From assembly GCA_017935185.1 (NCBI GenBank), contig JAGBIC010000014.1, positions 1-64,000 on the forward strand: 64,000 bases of DNA. The letters run 5' to 3'. This DNA is from Alistipes sp. (GTDB lineage: Bacteria > Bacteroidota > Bacteroidia > Bacteroidales > Rikenellaceae). The notes beneath the pieces are model-generated. The model saw only the letters and a program-made list of their open reading frames with translations. It was not told the origin of the DNA and did not search any database. Within the stretch, counting starts at the first letter, position 1, and each line of letters opens with the position of its first letter. Positions 52,823 to 61,723 of this stretch are shown here, piece after piece. Made by a program: the position numbers and the translations under genes.

Positions 52823-54070
52823 ATGTATGATGTAATAGTTATAGGAGCCGGCGCGGCTGGCATGATGGCGGCAGCAACAGCGGCACGTAATGGCAAAAAA
52901 GTGTTGTTATTGGAGAAGATGGAGAAGGCGGGTCGCAAGATTCGCATTTCCGGTAAAGGCCGTTGCAACCTAACCAACGCCCGCGAGCCCGAGGAGTTCA
53001 AGGAGGCCATACGCACCAATGCCGACTTTTTCGACATCGCTTTTGCCGAGTTCAACAACAAAGCCACCATACGTTTCTTCGAGCGTCTGGGCGTTAAGCT
53101 CGACATCGAACGTGGTCAGCGAGTATTCCCCAAAAGCGGCAAAGCATGGGATATTGCCAACGCATTGGAAGACTACTGCCGCGACAACGAGGTTGAAATA
53201 ATGTTCGATACACGCGTGAGTGACATCTTGGCTATTGACAACAAGATTTATGGTGTTAAATATTTCAACAAACGAGGCTTTGAGCGCAAGGAAGAGGCCG
53301 AAAATGTTATCATTGCCACAGGAGGCGTAAGTTACCCCCGCACAGGTTCTACGGGCGACGGCTACATTTTTGCCGACCGTTTGGGACATGGCATCGAGGA
53401 GTTGCGTCCTTCGCTCACTCCCCTACGCACATCGCACCCCCAGCGTAAATATCTCGATGGCCTATTGCTCAAAAATATCGAGGCAAAGCTCTTCATCGAC
53501 AACGAGCTTGCACAAGAGGAGTTCGGTGAAATAAGTTTCTCGGACAGAGGAATAGAGGGTGCTGTTGCTCTGAGAATGAGCCGCGACGCAGTGGATGCCC
53601 TCATCGATGAACGTAGCGTAAAAATTGTGCTTGACATGAAACCCGCACTTACCGAAGAGATGCTTTACGACCGCATCAAACGCGAAATGGAGGAGATGAA
53701 CGACGAGGAGTTCTTCTCGGAGCTACTGCGCAAGCTCGTACCAAAGCAGCTCGTTATGCCTATCGCCCACGAGATTGACGTTCACTCAAAGAATTACATC
53801 CGCAAGCTCACCGACACCGAGATTCAGCGTCTGATAAAGGTACTAAAAGGCATGGTATTCCCCATCACCGACTATGCGCCGTTTGAATATGCTGTTGTGA
53901 CAGCAGGGGGAGTAAGGTGCGATGAGGTAAACCGATACACCATGGAGTCGCTCAAGGTTAAGGGCCTTTATTTCGCTGGCGAGGTGCTCGACATAGATGC
54001 CAACACGGGCGGATACAACCTGCAAATAGCCTTCTCGACAGGCCGCCTTGCAGGACAACTCAAGAAATAG
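52823..54070 (+). CDS. HI0933/YhiN-family flavoprotein
   Basis: 415 residues. The FAD-binding Rossmann motif VIGAGAAGMMAAATAARNG opens the protein. KAGRKIRISGKGRCNLTN, ATGGVSYPRTGSTGDGY and a C-terminal GEVLDIDANTGGYNLQIAFSTGRLAG are hallmarks of this family. It is an NAD(P)/FAD-dependent oxidoreductase of unknown substrate. It heads a trio with an unknown gene and the corrinoid adenosyltransferase. An AGGAG precedes the start. Confidence 0.95.
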   Translation: MYDVIVIGAGAAGMMAAATAARNGKKVLLLEKMEKAGRKIRISGKGRCNLTNAREPEEFKEAIRTNADFFDIAFAEFNNKATIRFFERLGVKLDIERGQRVFPKSGKAWDIANALEDYCRDNEVEIMFDTRVSDILAIDNKIYGVKYFNKRGFERKEEAENVIIATGGVSYPRTGSTGDGYIFADRLGHGIEELRPSLTPLRTSHPQRKYLDGLLLKNIEAKLFIDNELAQEEFGEISFSDRGIEGAVALRMSRDAVDALIDERSVKIVLDMKPALTEEMLYDRIKREMEEMNDEEFFSELLRKLVPKQLVMPIAHEIDVHSKNYIRKLTDTEIQRLIKVLKGMVFPITDYAPFEYAVVTAGGVRCDEVNRYTMESLKVKGLYFAGEVLDIDANTGGYNLQIAFSTGRLAGQLKK

Positions 54071-54084
54071 CCAAAGCACAGGAG

Positions 54085-54609
54085 ATGAAGATTTCGGGCC
54101 GCAACATAAAACGACGATTATACAATCTGCGCAATCTACCCGCCGACATTAAGCGGGCACGATATTTTCGTGGCCACGGCGTACACTCGCCGTTTGTGTA
54201 TGCCATTGTGCGGGAGGTATTCATGGTATCGAAATTGAAATCCGACAACTGCGAATTATACGACAGGCTCAAGAATGCCGACCTGCCCAAACGTCGCGCA
54301 ATACAGCTGCAAAACCTCGCAACACACTGCAAATACGATAACATAGGTATTGATTGCCCGATAGAGCAGATGGCGCAATATCAGATGGTTATAGCAACCG
54401 CAGCAACCACCCCCGACACTCTGCAACGTTTTGCCGAGGAGGCACAAAAAAATCACCTCACGCTATGTATTGTGGCACCATATATGGATGGCAAGCGCCA
54501 GCAGGCTTGTAAAGAGATTATCGAGCTACACCCCTGCACAAGCGTTGACAACCGAGGCTACCTGTTACTTTTCAACAACCACCTACCGAAACAACGATTC
54601 AAGCTATGA
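54085..54609 (+). CDS. Unknown protein with HGVHSPF motif (probable degenerate methyltransferase relative)
   Basis: 174 residues. The N-terminus RARYFRGHGVHSPFVYAIVREVF matches a motif at the start of many Bacteroidales class I methyltransferases that have H-G-x-H-S-P-F-V. The usual SAM-binding glycine loop is absent: only CKYDNIGIDCP and YQMVIATAATTPDTLQRFAEE follow, so it cannot be called a methyltransferase. The C-terminus (TLCIVAPYMDGKRQQACKEII) keeps an alpha/beta pattern. The stop overlaps the next start by four bases (ATGA). Role unknown. Confidence 0.65.
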   Translation: MKISGRNIKRRLYNLRNLPADIKRARYFRGHGVHSPFVYAIVREVFMVSKLKSDNCELYDRLKNADLPKRRAIQLQNLATHCKYDNIGIDCPIEQMAQYQMVIATAATTPDTLQRFAEEAQKNHLTLCIVAPYMDGKRQQACKEIIELHPCTSVDNRGYLLLFNNHLPKQRFKL

Positions 54610-55157
54610 AAATATATACCAAATGTGGAGATAAGGGCTACACCTCGCTCATCGGAGGCGAACGGGTTGCCAAGTGTGACATTCGCGTTGAAGCATACGG
54701 CTCGGTTGACGAATTGACCGCCTTCACCGCCCTATTGGCCGATAAGCTGATGAGCGAAGAGGTCTTCTCGACCCATGTTCAGCAATTACGACGCATCGAG
54801 TCGCAGCTAATGACCGTTGCGGCACTTTTGGCCGTAGGCAAGGGTGGCGAAGATAAAGTTGCCACATTGAAGCCCGCAACCATCGAGGAGCTGGAGCAGG
54901 CTATCGACGCAATTCAAGCCGAGCTGCCCGCCATAACCAAGTTCACAATTCCGGGTGGCGATAGCCGAATATCGCTGTGCCATGTCTGCCGCACAATATG
55001 TCGCCGTGCCGAGCGTGCCGCATTGCGTGCAATAGATCTTCACCAAACAGATTGTCATACGGCAGCATATCTGAATCGCCTGTCGGACTACTTCTACGTT
55101 TTAGGTCGCCATATCACCCGACTGACCTCTACCGAGGAGATTTTGTGGATTCCATAA
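54606..55157 (+). CDS. PduO-type corrinoid adenosyltransferase
   Basis: 183 residues. ATP-binding elements KIYTKCGDKGYTSLIGGERV and the conserved VEAYGSVDELTAF are followed by the helical region CRTICRRAERAALRAIDL and the C-terminal LNRLSDYFYVLGRHI. It transfers adenosyl from ATP to cob(I)alamin to make coenzyme B12. No cobalamin riboswitch was seen upstream of the operon. The start is ATGA-coupled to the preceding gene. Confidence 0.95.
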   Translation: MKIYTKCGDKGYTSLIGGERVAKCDIRVEAYGSVDELTAFTALLADKLMSEEVFSTHVQQLRRIESQLMTVAALLAVGKGGEDKVATLKPATIEELEQAIDAIQAELPAITKFTIPGGDSRISLCHVCRTICRRAERAALRAIDLHQTDCHTAAYLNRLSDYFYVLGRHITRLTSTEEILWIP

Positions 55158-55233
55158 AAATTGTGCAAAATCGGCTCTCAGTGCAATCTGGCGCAATCAG
55201 CGTAAAGTCTTATAATCGTGCATTTTGACCTTT

Positions 55234-55264
55234 TTGTAATATGAATGCATAATTTATATTACAA
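55234..55264. repeat. Inverted repeat upstream of the DUF2795 promoter
   Basis: TTGTAATAT (55234-55242) and ATATTACAA (55256-55264), perfect 9-base arms, 13 bases apart, ending just before the -33 element. Confidence 0.5.
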
Positions 55265-55268
55265 TCTG

Positions 55269-55298
55269 TTTGCATTTAATGTTTTTTTTCTATATTTG
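55269..55298 (+). promoter_or_regulatory. Promoter of the DUF2795 gene
   Basis: TTTG (55269-55272), 18 bases, TATATTTG (55291-55298). The start codon at 55373 leaves a leader of about 70 bases. Confidence 0.7.
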
Positions 55299-55372
55299 CG
55301 GCCGAAATAAAAAGCGCTTAGCAAATCGGCGTACCAACCCATGTTGAACTAATACTTTAAAACTACACAAAT

Positions 55373-55594
55373 ATGTATTGGACATTAGAGTTGGCATCGA
55401 AATTAGAGGATGCACCGTGGCCCGCAACCAAAGAGGAGTTGATTGATTATGCAATTCGCTCAGGTTCTCCACTGGAAGTGCTCGAGAATCTTCAGGAAAT
55501 TGAGGACGAAGGCGACATCTACGAATCTATCGAAGACATCTGGCCCGATTATCCTTCAAAAGATGATTTCTTCTTTAACGAAGACGAGTACTAA
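55373..55594 (+). CDS. DUF2795-family small acidic protein
   Basis: 73 residues: MYWTLELASKLEDAPWPATKEELIDYAIRSG then SPLEVLENLQEI and an acidic tail ending FFFNEDEY. The body matches DUF2795, a short helical domain; the acidic tail is typical of Bacteroidetes copies. Function is unknown. The strong promoter, long leader and strong terminator suggest a well-expressed gene. Confidence 0.9.
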   Translation: MYWTLELASKLEDAPWPATKEELIDYAIRSGSPLEVLENLQEIEDEGDIYESIEDIWPDYPSKDDFFFNEDEY

Positions 55595-55631
55595 AAAATA
55601 TGGCGAGCTGAATCGGCTCGCCATATTTTTT
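55593..55631. terminator. Bidirectional terminator
   Basis: An A-run plus TATGGCGAGC (ending 55608) pairs with GCTCGCCATA and a T-run (55616-55631): 16 base pairs, between convergent genes. Confidence 0.94.
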
Positions 55632-55646
55632 TCATGTCATGGTTAT

Positions 55647-57122
55647 CTACTTTTTCTTACTCCATAGCTTATTCATATCCTCCAAAGTTTTACCCTTGGT
55701 TTCAGGAACAAGTTTCCAAACAAAAATTGCAGCCACGATACATATAATGCCATATAGCGCATACGCAAACATGTGACCGAACTTATCGCCCATCTCGCCC
55801 AAACGCATATTATACATCGGCAGGAATGTTGAAGATACGATAAAGTTGAAAATCCATTGGAATGCCACCGCGATGGCCACCGCTGCACCACGGATAGTAT
55901 TGGGGAAAATCTCCGAGATAAGCACCCAGCAGATGGGGCCCCAGCTAAACATAAACGACGCGCTATAAACCATAATGCTGGCAACAGCCACGATTGCAGG
56001 CATGCCTGCGATGATATTACTCAAGGCTACACCAAAAGCGCCCAATGCCATACCTATCGAGCCATAGATAAGCAGAGGTTTGCGACCCCACTTCTCAACG
56101 GTAAACACTGCAAGCAACGTGAAGAGTATATTCACCACACCCATGATAACGGTCTGCACCATAGGATTACCCATGCCCATGGTCTCAAAGATACGGGGAG
56201 CGAAATATAGCACAGCATTGATACCTACTGCCTGCTGGAATACGCTGAGCATGATACCGACAAAAATCACCACCCAACCATAGGTAAACAACTTCTCGGT
56301 CTTCTCGTGAGTCGTAGCCTTAATCTCAGCAAGGATGGCCGAAGCACGCTCCGAGCCATTGATGCGACCCAACACCTTGAGAGCTGCATCGTCCTTACCT
56401 ATAAGTGCAAGATAACGGGGTGTTTCAGGAACACATAAAATCAGCAATGCAAACAAACCTGCCGGCACCGCCTCACTAACAAACATCAAACGCCAGCCGG
56501 TTTCGATGGTCCAAGCCGCCGCCTCGGGATTCATAATGCTGTTAACGCCATTCACAATATCAATGACGGGATTGGCATGCGAGCCGAGAATCACAAAGTT
56601 AACGAAATAGACAACCAGCTGGCCAAAGATAATGGCAAACTGGTTCCACGATACCAATGTTCCTCGCATATTGCTCGGCGATATCTCGGCTATATACATA
56701 GGACATATTGCCGAAGCCAGACCCACGCCGACGCCACCAATAACACGATAGACATTAAATGCAATCAAAAGCGAGAAAGAGGGTTTACCCGGCTCAAAAA
56801 ACAAAAACTCGGGATAGTATGAGCCGAAGGCCGAGAGCAAGAAGAGGATTCCAGCCACAAAAAGCGAGCGTTTACGGCCCAATGTCGAAGCCAAAAGACC
56901 CGAGATGGCACTACCCAAAATACATCCTATAAGCGCACTTGAAGATGTTATGCCGTGCAGCGCATCGGTATACTCGAAATCGGCACCCATAAAGAAGGCT
57001 TGCAAGCCCTTTTCGGCACCGGAAATTACTGCCGTATCGTATCCGAAAAGAAGACCTCCGATAACGGCTACAAGAACAATTGAAAATAGATAGGTTTTAC
57101 TACCTTGTTGAGTTGCAGTCAT
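55647..57122 (-). CDS. MFS sugar porter (XylE/GLUT-like)
   Basis: 491 residues, 12 membrane helices. Sugar-porter signatures: GGLLFGYDTAVISGAEKGL in helix 1, GRKRSLFV after helix 2, GVGLASAICPMYIAEISPSNMRG after helix 4, PETPRYL in the central loop, QQAVGINAVLYFAPRIFE in helix 7 and PETKGKTLEDM at the C-terminus. It likely imports a hexose or pentose with protons; the helix-7 Q-Q-x-x-G-x-N fits xylose and glucose. The sugar cannot be set from sequence. The 258-base gap upstream has no gene. Confidence 0.93.
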   Translation of the reverse strand: MTATQQGSKTYLFSIVLVAVIGGLLFGYDTAVISGAEKGLQAFFMGADFEYTDALHGITSSSALIGCILGSAISGLLASTLGRKRSLFVAGILFLLSAFGSYYPEFLFFEPGKPSFSLLIAFNVYRVIGGVGVGLASAICPMYIAEISPSNMRGTLVSWNQFAIIFGQLVVYFVNFVILGSHANPVIDIVNGVNSIMNPEAAAWTIETGWRLMFVSEAVPAGLFALLILCVPETPRYLALIGKDDAALKVLGRINGSERASAILAEIKATTHEKTEKLFTYGWVVIFVGIMLSVFQQAVGINAVLYFAPRIFETMGMGNPMVQTVIMGVVNILFTLLAVFTVEKWGRKPLLIYGSIGMALGAFGVALSNIIAGMPAIVAVASIMVYSASFMFSWGPICWVLISEIFPNTIRGAAVAIAVAFQWIFNFIVSSTFLPMYNMRLGEMGDKFGHMFAYALYGIICIVAAIFVWKLVPETKGKTLEDMNKLWSKKK

Positions 57123-57380
57123 ATAATTTGATTTTGTATTATCTCATATACACGAAAGAGAACACTAGCAGCCTTATACAAAGCCACCATGCCACGATAT
57201 CAATTTTCCACCATCCTACGGGCAAAAAAAGAATTTACGCCCGATAAGACATTGTAAATATAGAGATAAATTATTTATTATCAAAACAATTCGTGCAAAA
57301 TTCCAATCACCCACATTGCCACGTCATATTTATTTACTATTTTTACACCAATAAATACAAATTCACAAATCAGACATTTC

Positions 57381-58529
57381 ATGAATAGAAAACAAAGTAC
57401 ATCGGCCGTATTTTCCGACTCGAAGCCGCATTACGAGCTTCTTGACGGCCTGCGAGGAGTGGCCGCCCTACTCGTAATATGGTATCATGTATGGGAGGGC
57501 TTCGCATTTGTCGGAGGTGGCATAATCGAAAATTTCAACCATGGATATTTGGCTGTTGATTTCTTCTTTATGCTATCAGGTTTTGTGATTAGCTACGCCT
57601 ACGATGACCGCTGGCATAAGATGGGGCTTAAAAACTTTTTCAAGCGTCGTCTGATACGCCTTCACCCCATGCTGATTATGGGAGCAATTATCGGCGCAAT
57701 CACATTTATCCTGCAAGGCTCAACACAGTGGGATGGCACACAAGTATCATTTTCATGGGTGATGATTGCCATGCTGCTCGCCATGTTTTTCATTCCGGCA
57801 GTTCCGAATGTAGGCTACGAGGTGCGAGGCAACGGAGAGATGTTCCCACTCAATGGCCCCAGCTGGTCACTATTCTTTGAGTATATCGGCAATATTCTAT
57901 ATGCACTTATTATCCGCCGCCTTTCAAACAAAGCACTCAAGATTCTATCTGCGCTGCTGGGTATTGCCCTTGCATATTTCGCTGTAATGGATTTGGCAGG
58001 ATATGGCAGCATAGGTGTCGGATGGACATTGGATAAAGTCAATTTCTTTGGCGGGCTTATACGCATGTTGTTCCCCTTCACTTTGGGCATGGTGCTGGCT
58101 CGCAACTTTAAGCCCGTAAAGATAAACGGGGCATTCTGGTTGTGTTCAGCCATATTGGTCGTTCTATTTGCCGTGCCATACCTCGAAGGCAAATATGCCA
58201 ACGGCATCTACGAAATATTCTGTATCGCCTGCGCATTTCCCATAATTGTGTGGCTCGGAGCTTCAGGCTCGACCAACGACAAGATATCCAGCAATATATG
58301 CAGTTTTTTGGGTAACATATCGTACCCCGTATATATCATCCACTACCCCTTCATGTATCTTTTCTACGCATGGATGATGAGCAAACCGCAATGCCCGAGT
58401 TTTGGCGAGGCACTGCCAATTGTCGTTATCCTTATAGTGGGCGTTATTCTGCTTGCCCACTTCTTATTGAAGATATACGATGAGCCTGTGAGAAAATATC
58501 TCTCGAAACGATTTTTACATACCAAATAA
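57381..58529 (+). CDS. Acyltransferase-3 family membrane protein (OafA-like)
   Basis: 382 residues with about ten hydrophobic segments. Family motifs: LLDGLRGVAALLVIWYHVWEGF (catalytic His in the first helix), VDFFFMLSGFVISYAY, KNFFKRRLIRLHPM, GPSWSLFFEYIGN and YPVYIIHYPFMYLFY. It transfers acyl groups, often acetyl, to surface sugars in the inner membrane. The substrate is unknown. It probably shares a transcript with the MBL protein 15 bases later. Confidence 0.93.
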   Translation: MNRKQSTSAVFSDSKPHYELLDGLRGVAALLVIWYHVWEGFAFVGGGIIENFNHGYLAVDFFFMLSGFVISYAYDDRWHKMGLKNFFKRRLIRLHPMLIMGAIIGAITFILQGSTQWDGTQVSFSWVMIAMLLAMFFIPAVPNVGYEVRGNGEMFPLNGPSWSLFFEYIGNILYALIIRRLSNKALKILSALLGIALAYFAVMDLAGYGSIGVGWTLDKVNFFGGLIRMLFPFTLGMVLARNFKPVKINGAFWLCSAILVVLFAVPYLEGKYANGIYEIFCIACAFPIIVWLGASGSTNDKISSNICSFLGNISYPVYIIHYPFMYLFYAWMMSKPQCPSFGEALPIVVILIVGVILLAHFLLKIYDEPVRKYLSKRFLHTK

Positions 58530-58544
58530 CCTTAACACAACGAC

Positions 58545-59570
58545 ATGAAACGATTTATTTTCGCACTGCCACTTCTGCTGGCATACTGCCTGACACCGAA
58601 ATCACTGTCGGCACAAAACGAAGTGGCATTTTGGGGTCAAGACGAGGCCTATTTAATGAGGCAGGCCTCACATATTTACACTCTAATAGACGAGGCTCTG
58701 ACCGAATACCCTCCAACCACGGGAGCGCCCACCTCACGCCGTCTGGCACTATATGGACTTGACGCCATGCTGCACGAGGTGAAGTATGATGCTTCCGAGC
58801 CTCTTTTCAACTTTGTGTCATCCCGCATAAATAAGGTTATCGAGGATATGAATACCCCCGTAAAGAAGGGTATGAGAATTTACAAGCTCTATAACGACGG
58901 CTTTGTAGCACGCACAAAGAGCGCGACGATTGCTTTCGATATATACCGAGGCCCGAACAACAAGGGCAGGCGATTGCTAACCGACGAGCAGGCCAAGGCT
59001 ATTGTCGAGCAGTGCGATATACTATTTCTGTCACACAACCATGGCGACCATGTAGACCGTTTTGTTGTAGACCGCTTTATCGAAGCCGGCAAACCTGTAA
59101 TTGCTGCCACCAACATTTTAAGCAATGTAAAAGGTGTAACCCACTATCGTTCCGAGAGCGAGATACTCGAAAAGAGCGTTGTATTAAAAAACAGCAAAGA
59201 GTTACAATTCAAAATATACCCGGGTCATCAAGGAGCAGATTTGATTTGTAACGTCTATGCCGTCACCACACCCGAAGGCTTGACGGTGGCTCACACAGGC
59301 GACCAATATCTGAAAGAGGATTTCGAGTGGATAGCAAATGTCAAGAACCAAAAACCGAGAATTGATGCGCTATTGATTAACTGCTGGTCACTCGACATCA
59401 CCGAGGCGATAAAGGGATTCAACCCCCGCTATGTCATCACAGGCCACGAGAACGAGATGGGCCACACAATCGACCATCGCGAAGCGTTTTGGCTAACCTT
59501 CGACAAACTAAAATCAATCGAACATGACTATGTCGTAATGGCGTGGGGAGAGTGGTTCTCATTCAAATAA
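58545..59570 (+). CDS. Exported MBL-fold hydrolase (UlaG-like)
   Basis: 341 residues with a signal peptide ending at LSA-QNE. The metallo-beta-lactamase core motif is LSHNHGDHVDRF (H-x-H-x-D-H), with further ligands in VAHTGDQY (Asp) and VITGHENEMGH (His). The core most resembles the UlaG/L-ascorbate lactonase-like branch rather than class B beta-lactamases. About 110 residues before the core form an extra N-terminal helical part. The substrate is unknown; export to the periplasm is unusual for this branch. Confidence 0.87.
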   Translation: MKRFIFALPLLLAYCLTPKSLSAQNEVAFWGQDEAYLMRQASHIYTLIDEALTEYPPTTGAPTSRRLALYGLDAMLHEVKYDASEPLFNFVSSRINKVIEDMNTPVKKGMRIYKLYNDGFVARTKSATIAFDIYRGPNNKGRRLLTDEQAKAIVEQCDILFLSHNHGDHVDRFVVDRFIEAGKPVIAATNILSNVKGVTHYRSESEILEKSVVLKNSKELQFKIYPGHQGADLICNVYAVTTPEGLTVAHTGDQYLKEDFEWIANVKNQKPRIDALLINCWSLDITEAIKGFNPRYVITGHENEMGHTIDHREAFWLTFDKLKSIEHDYVVMAWGEWFSFK

Positions 59571-59585
59571 TCACCTATTATCCAC

Positions 59586-59617
59586 AAAAAAGTCCCCTTG
59601 TTTTGGGGACTTTTTGT
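59586..59617. terminator. Bidirectional terminator
   Basis: AAAAAGTCCCC (to 59597), loop TTGTTTT, GGGGACTTTTT (59605-59615), then GT. Between convergent genes. Confidence 0.92.
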
Positions 59618-59648
59618 ATTATATAATAAACGTCTGCTTCTAAAACAC

Positions 59649-61034
59649 CTACTCCTCGGGAGCAAACATGGGATCCCACGACGGAAGCATGATAGGCTTC
59701 TGATCGAACATCTTCATAATATCTTCGGGGACATACTTTTTCTCAACCACCAAGCGGAACATATACTCGTTGAACCACTCGTCGGTCATAATCATATTAC
59801 CCTGATAGCCTGAAGCTGCGCCCCAGCTATTCTCCACCATCCATTTTTTGGTCTTGCCCGACTCGGGGTCAATATCGACAGCGATAAGTGTCATGGCATG
59901 AGATGAAAGGCTCGTGTAGGTCTGAATACGCTGCTTTTTGTCCATAGGCAGCGACGTGCGGAACAGCGACTCATAATCGAAGTTATTGATATCAAGCACC
60001 CCGTTACCAGTAGAGAACTTGCCCACATCACATGAGAAATACATAGCCGTATTATCCTTAATCGAAGCAATAGCCATCTCCTTGATGCGCTCGATGGGAA
60101 GGTTCAGATACACCCAATTCTCGCCATCATACACATGGCGGTCGTACTCAATCTCATACACCTTGCCATACTCACGCGAAGGGTCATTCATCACCATAAT
60201 GTAGTTACCCTCCAAATCCTCGCCGATAAACTCCTCGTAGAAGCTCTTGGGGGTATATTTCTTGTGACTCACAACCTTGCCGTCCTTGTCGTAGCGAGTC
60301 CACTCAAACTCGGTGGGAGGCACTCCGAGACACTCAACCAATATACGATGGATCTCTGTAAGCATCTCCACCTTACGCGCACCGGCCTTTGACTGACTCA
60401 AGCCACGCAACTCAAGAGCATACTCGCGTAACTTCTGGCGCAAAATATTCGACATCTGACCGGTATTCTCGCTCTGGAAAGTCTCGGGCATGGCAGCCTT
60501 GGGCACAACACCATATTTCATAATAAGGTTTGACACTCCAGTAAACTGTCCGCCATCGCCGATAGGATTCTTCAACAGCCAATCCACCTTGCGATCGGTG
60601 AGCTCCAAATCGCGGGTATCAATAATCGCCTGCAAAAAGAGGTTTGACTTCTCAAGCAAATCATAGAACGAGTTATAGTTCTGCGAGAACTCAAATGACG
60701 GAAGATTATGTTTCTCAATCATTTTTGCTCGCAACACGTTCAAGCCCGTAAAGAGCCAGCAACGGCCCGACGACTTCTGGTCGGTGATACCTTTTGTCTT
60801 TACACGGTCTGAAAAATGGGTATCAATCATGGCAAGATTCTCGGAATTAAGAGCCAGCTTATTGATTGAGTTTGATGCAAGAGCATTTTTGATTGCCTTC
60901 TGCTCGGCTGAACCTTTATAGCCCTGACGAATCTGCAAGAGCATTTTGTCATCAATTCCGCCATCCTTTGTTTGTGCCGTAACCGACACTGCGCCCGCTA
61001 TAAGCAGAGCAGCACAAAATAGTAACTTCTTCAT
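59649..61034 (-). CDS. Exported C1 peptidase, bleomycin-hydrolase/PepC type
   Basis: 461 residues with a signal peptide (MKKLLFCAALLIAGAVSVTAQ). The catalytic Cys is in SSGRCWLFTGLNVLR (about Cys92), the His in LSSHAMTLIAV and the Asn in MVENSWGAASGY. This is the order in cytoplasmic bleomycin hydrolase and PepC, but here the enzyme is exported. It probably acts as an aminopeptidase on peptides in the periplasm or outside. The C-terminus (FAPEE) would cap the active site in the homologues. Confidence 0.93.
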   Translation of the reverse strand: MKKLLFCAALLIAGAVSVTAQTKDGGIDDKMLLQIRQGYKGSAEQKAIKNALASNSINKLALNSENLAMIDTHFSDRVKTKGITDQKSSGRCWLFTGLNVLRAKMIEKHNLPSFEFSQNYNSFYDLLEKSNLFLQAIIDTRDLELTDRKVDWLLKNPIGDGGQFTGVSNLIMKYGVVPKAAMPETFQSENTGQMSNILRQKLREYALELRGLSQSKAGARKVEMLTEIHRILVECLGVPPTEFEWTRYDKDGKVVSHKKYTPKSFYEEFIGEDLEGNYIMVMNDPSREYGKVYEIEYDRHVYDGENWVYLNLPIERIKEMAIASIKDNTAMYFSCDVGKFSTGNGVLDINNFDYESLFRTSLPMDKKQRIQTYTSLSSHAMTLIAVDIDPESGKTKKWMVENSWGAASGYQGNMIMTDEWFNEYMFRLVVEKKYVPEDIMKMFDQKPIMLPSWDPMFAPEE

Positions 61035-61086
61035 GATATAGGGTTTAAATTTGTTTCTTATGCGAAGATAATAATATTTTTCTAAT

Positions 61087-61094
61087 TATCTTTG
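61087..61094 (+). promoter_or_regulatory. -7 element of the pnuC-TPK pair
   Basis: TATCTTTG, 32 bases before the ATG at 61127. It leaves no room for a riboswitch in the leader and argues against the GTG at 61112, which would lie almost at the start site. Confidence 0.6.
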
Positions 61095-61126
61095 CCCTAT
61101 CGCTAAAAACAGTGTATACACAACCG

Positions 61127-61723
61127 ATGCAAGTTATTGAAATAATTGGAACAATTGTTGGCCTGATATATCTGTGGTTGGAATATCGTGCAAGCATATA
61201 TTTGTGGATTGCAAGTATAGTTATGCCCGCAATCTATCTGTTTGTCTATTATAATGCAGGCCTATATGCCGACTTCGGAATAAATATATATTATCTGGTC
61301 ATAGCACTATACGGCTGGGCAGCATGGCGCTACGGATTCAGGTTATTTTCAAAGAAAGAGCCAACTGCCAACGGCGAGCTTCCCATAAGGAGAACACCAA
61401 AACAAACATGGCACAAAATTGTATGGATATATATATTCCTGCAATTATTCATCGTATTTATCCTGAAAAACTTCACCGACAGCACCGTGGCATGGGCCGA
61501 TGCATTCACCACAGCACTGAGCATAATAGGCATGTGGCTGCTTGCCCGAAAATATATTGAGCAATGGTGGGTTTGGCTTGCGGTAGATATTGCAAGTTCA
61601 TGCCTCTATATTTACAAAGACCTATATTTCACCGCTGCACTTTATGCCCTATATGCCATCACGGTAATATTTGGATACAGGAAGTGGCGCAAACTAATGA
61701 ACGAGCAAAATGGACTACAATAA
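61127..61723 (+). CDS. PnuC-family transporter, probably for thiamine (PnuT)
   Basis: 198 residues from ATG 61127. Six or seven hydrophobic segments carry the PnuC fold: IGTIVGLIYLWLEYRASIYLWI, YYLVIALYGWAAW, ARKYIEQWWVWLAVDIASSCLYIYKDLYFTAALY. Tryptophan-rich helices are typical of PnuC/T proteins. The gene overlaps thiamine pyrophosphokinase by 14 bases, and PnuT proteins of Bacteroidetes are found with thiamine genes. Transport of thiamine, trapped by phosphorylation, is therefore more likely than nicotinamide riboside. Annotation tools would call it pnuC. Confidence 0.85.
   Translation: MQVIEIIGTIVGLIYLWLEYRASIYLWIASIVMPAIYLFVYYNAGLYADFGINIYYLVIALYGWAAWRYGFRLFSKKEPTANGELPIRRTPKQTWHKIVWIYIFLQLFIVFILKNFTDSTVAWADAFTTALSIIGMWLLARKYIEQWWVWLAVDIASSCLYIYKDLYFTAALYALYAITVIFGYRKWRKLMNEQNGLQ

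Noticed and set aside
54000-54605. Cobalamin riboswitch for the adenosyltransferase
   Set aside because: The gene is coupled inside an operon and no B12-box was found in the leader of the first gene.
57123-57380. Small gene or RNA in the gap before the acyltransferase
   Set aside because: AT-rich 258-base gap without a credible start, hairpin or family; it is probably only promoters for the divergent genes.
61035-61126. TPP riboswitch before the transporter
   Set aside because: Only about 30 bases lie between the -7 box and the ATG, too few for a THI-box; no CUGAGA-like core was seen.
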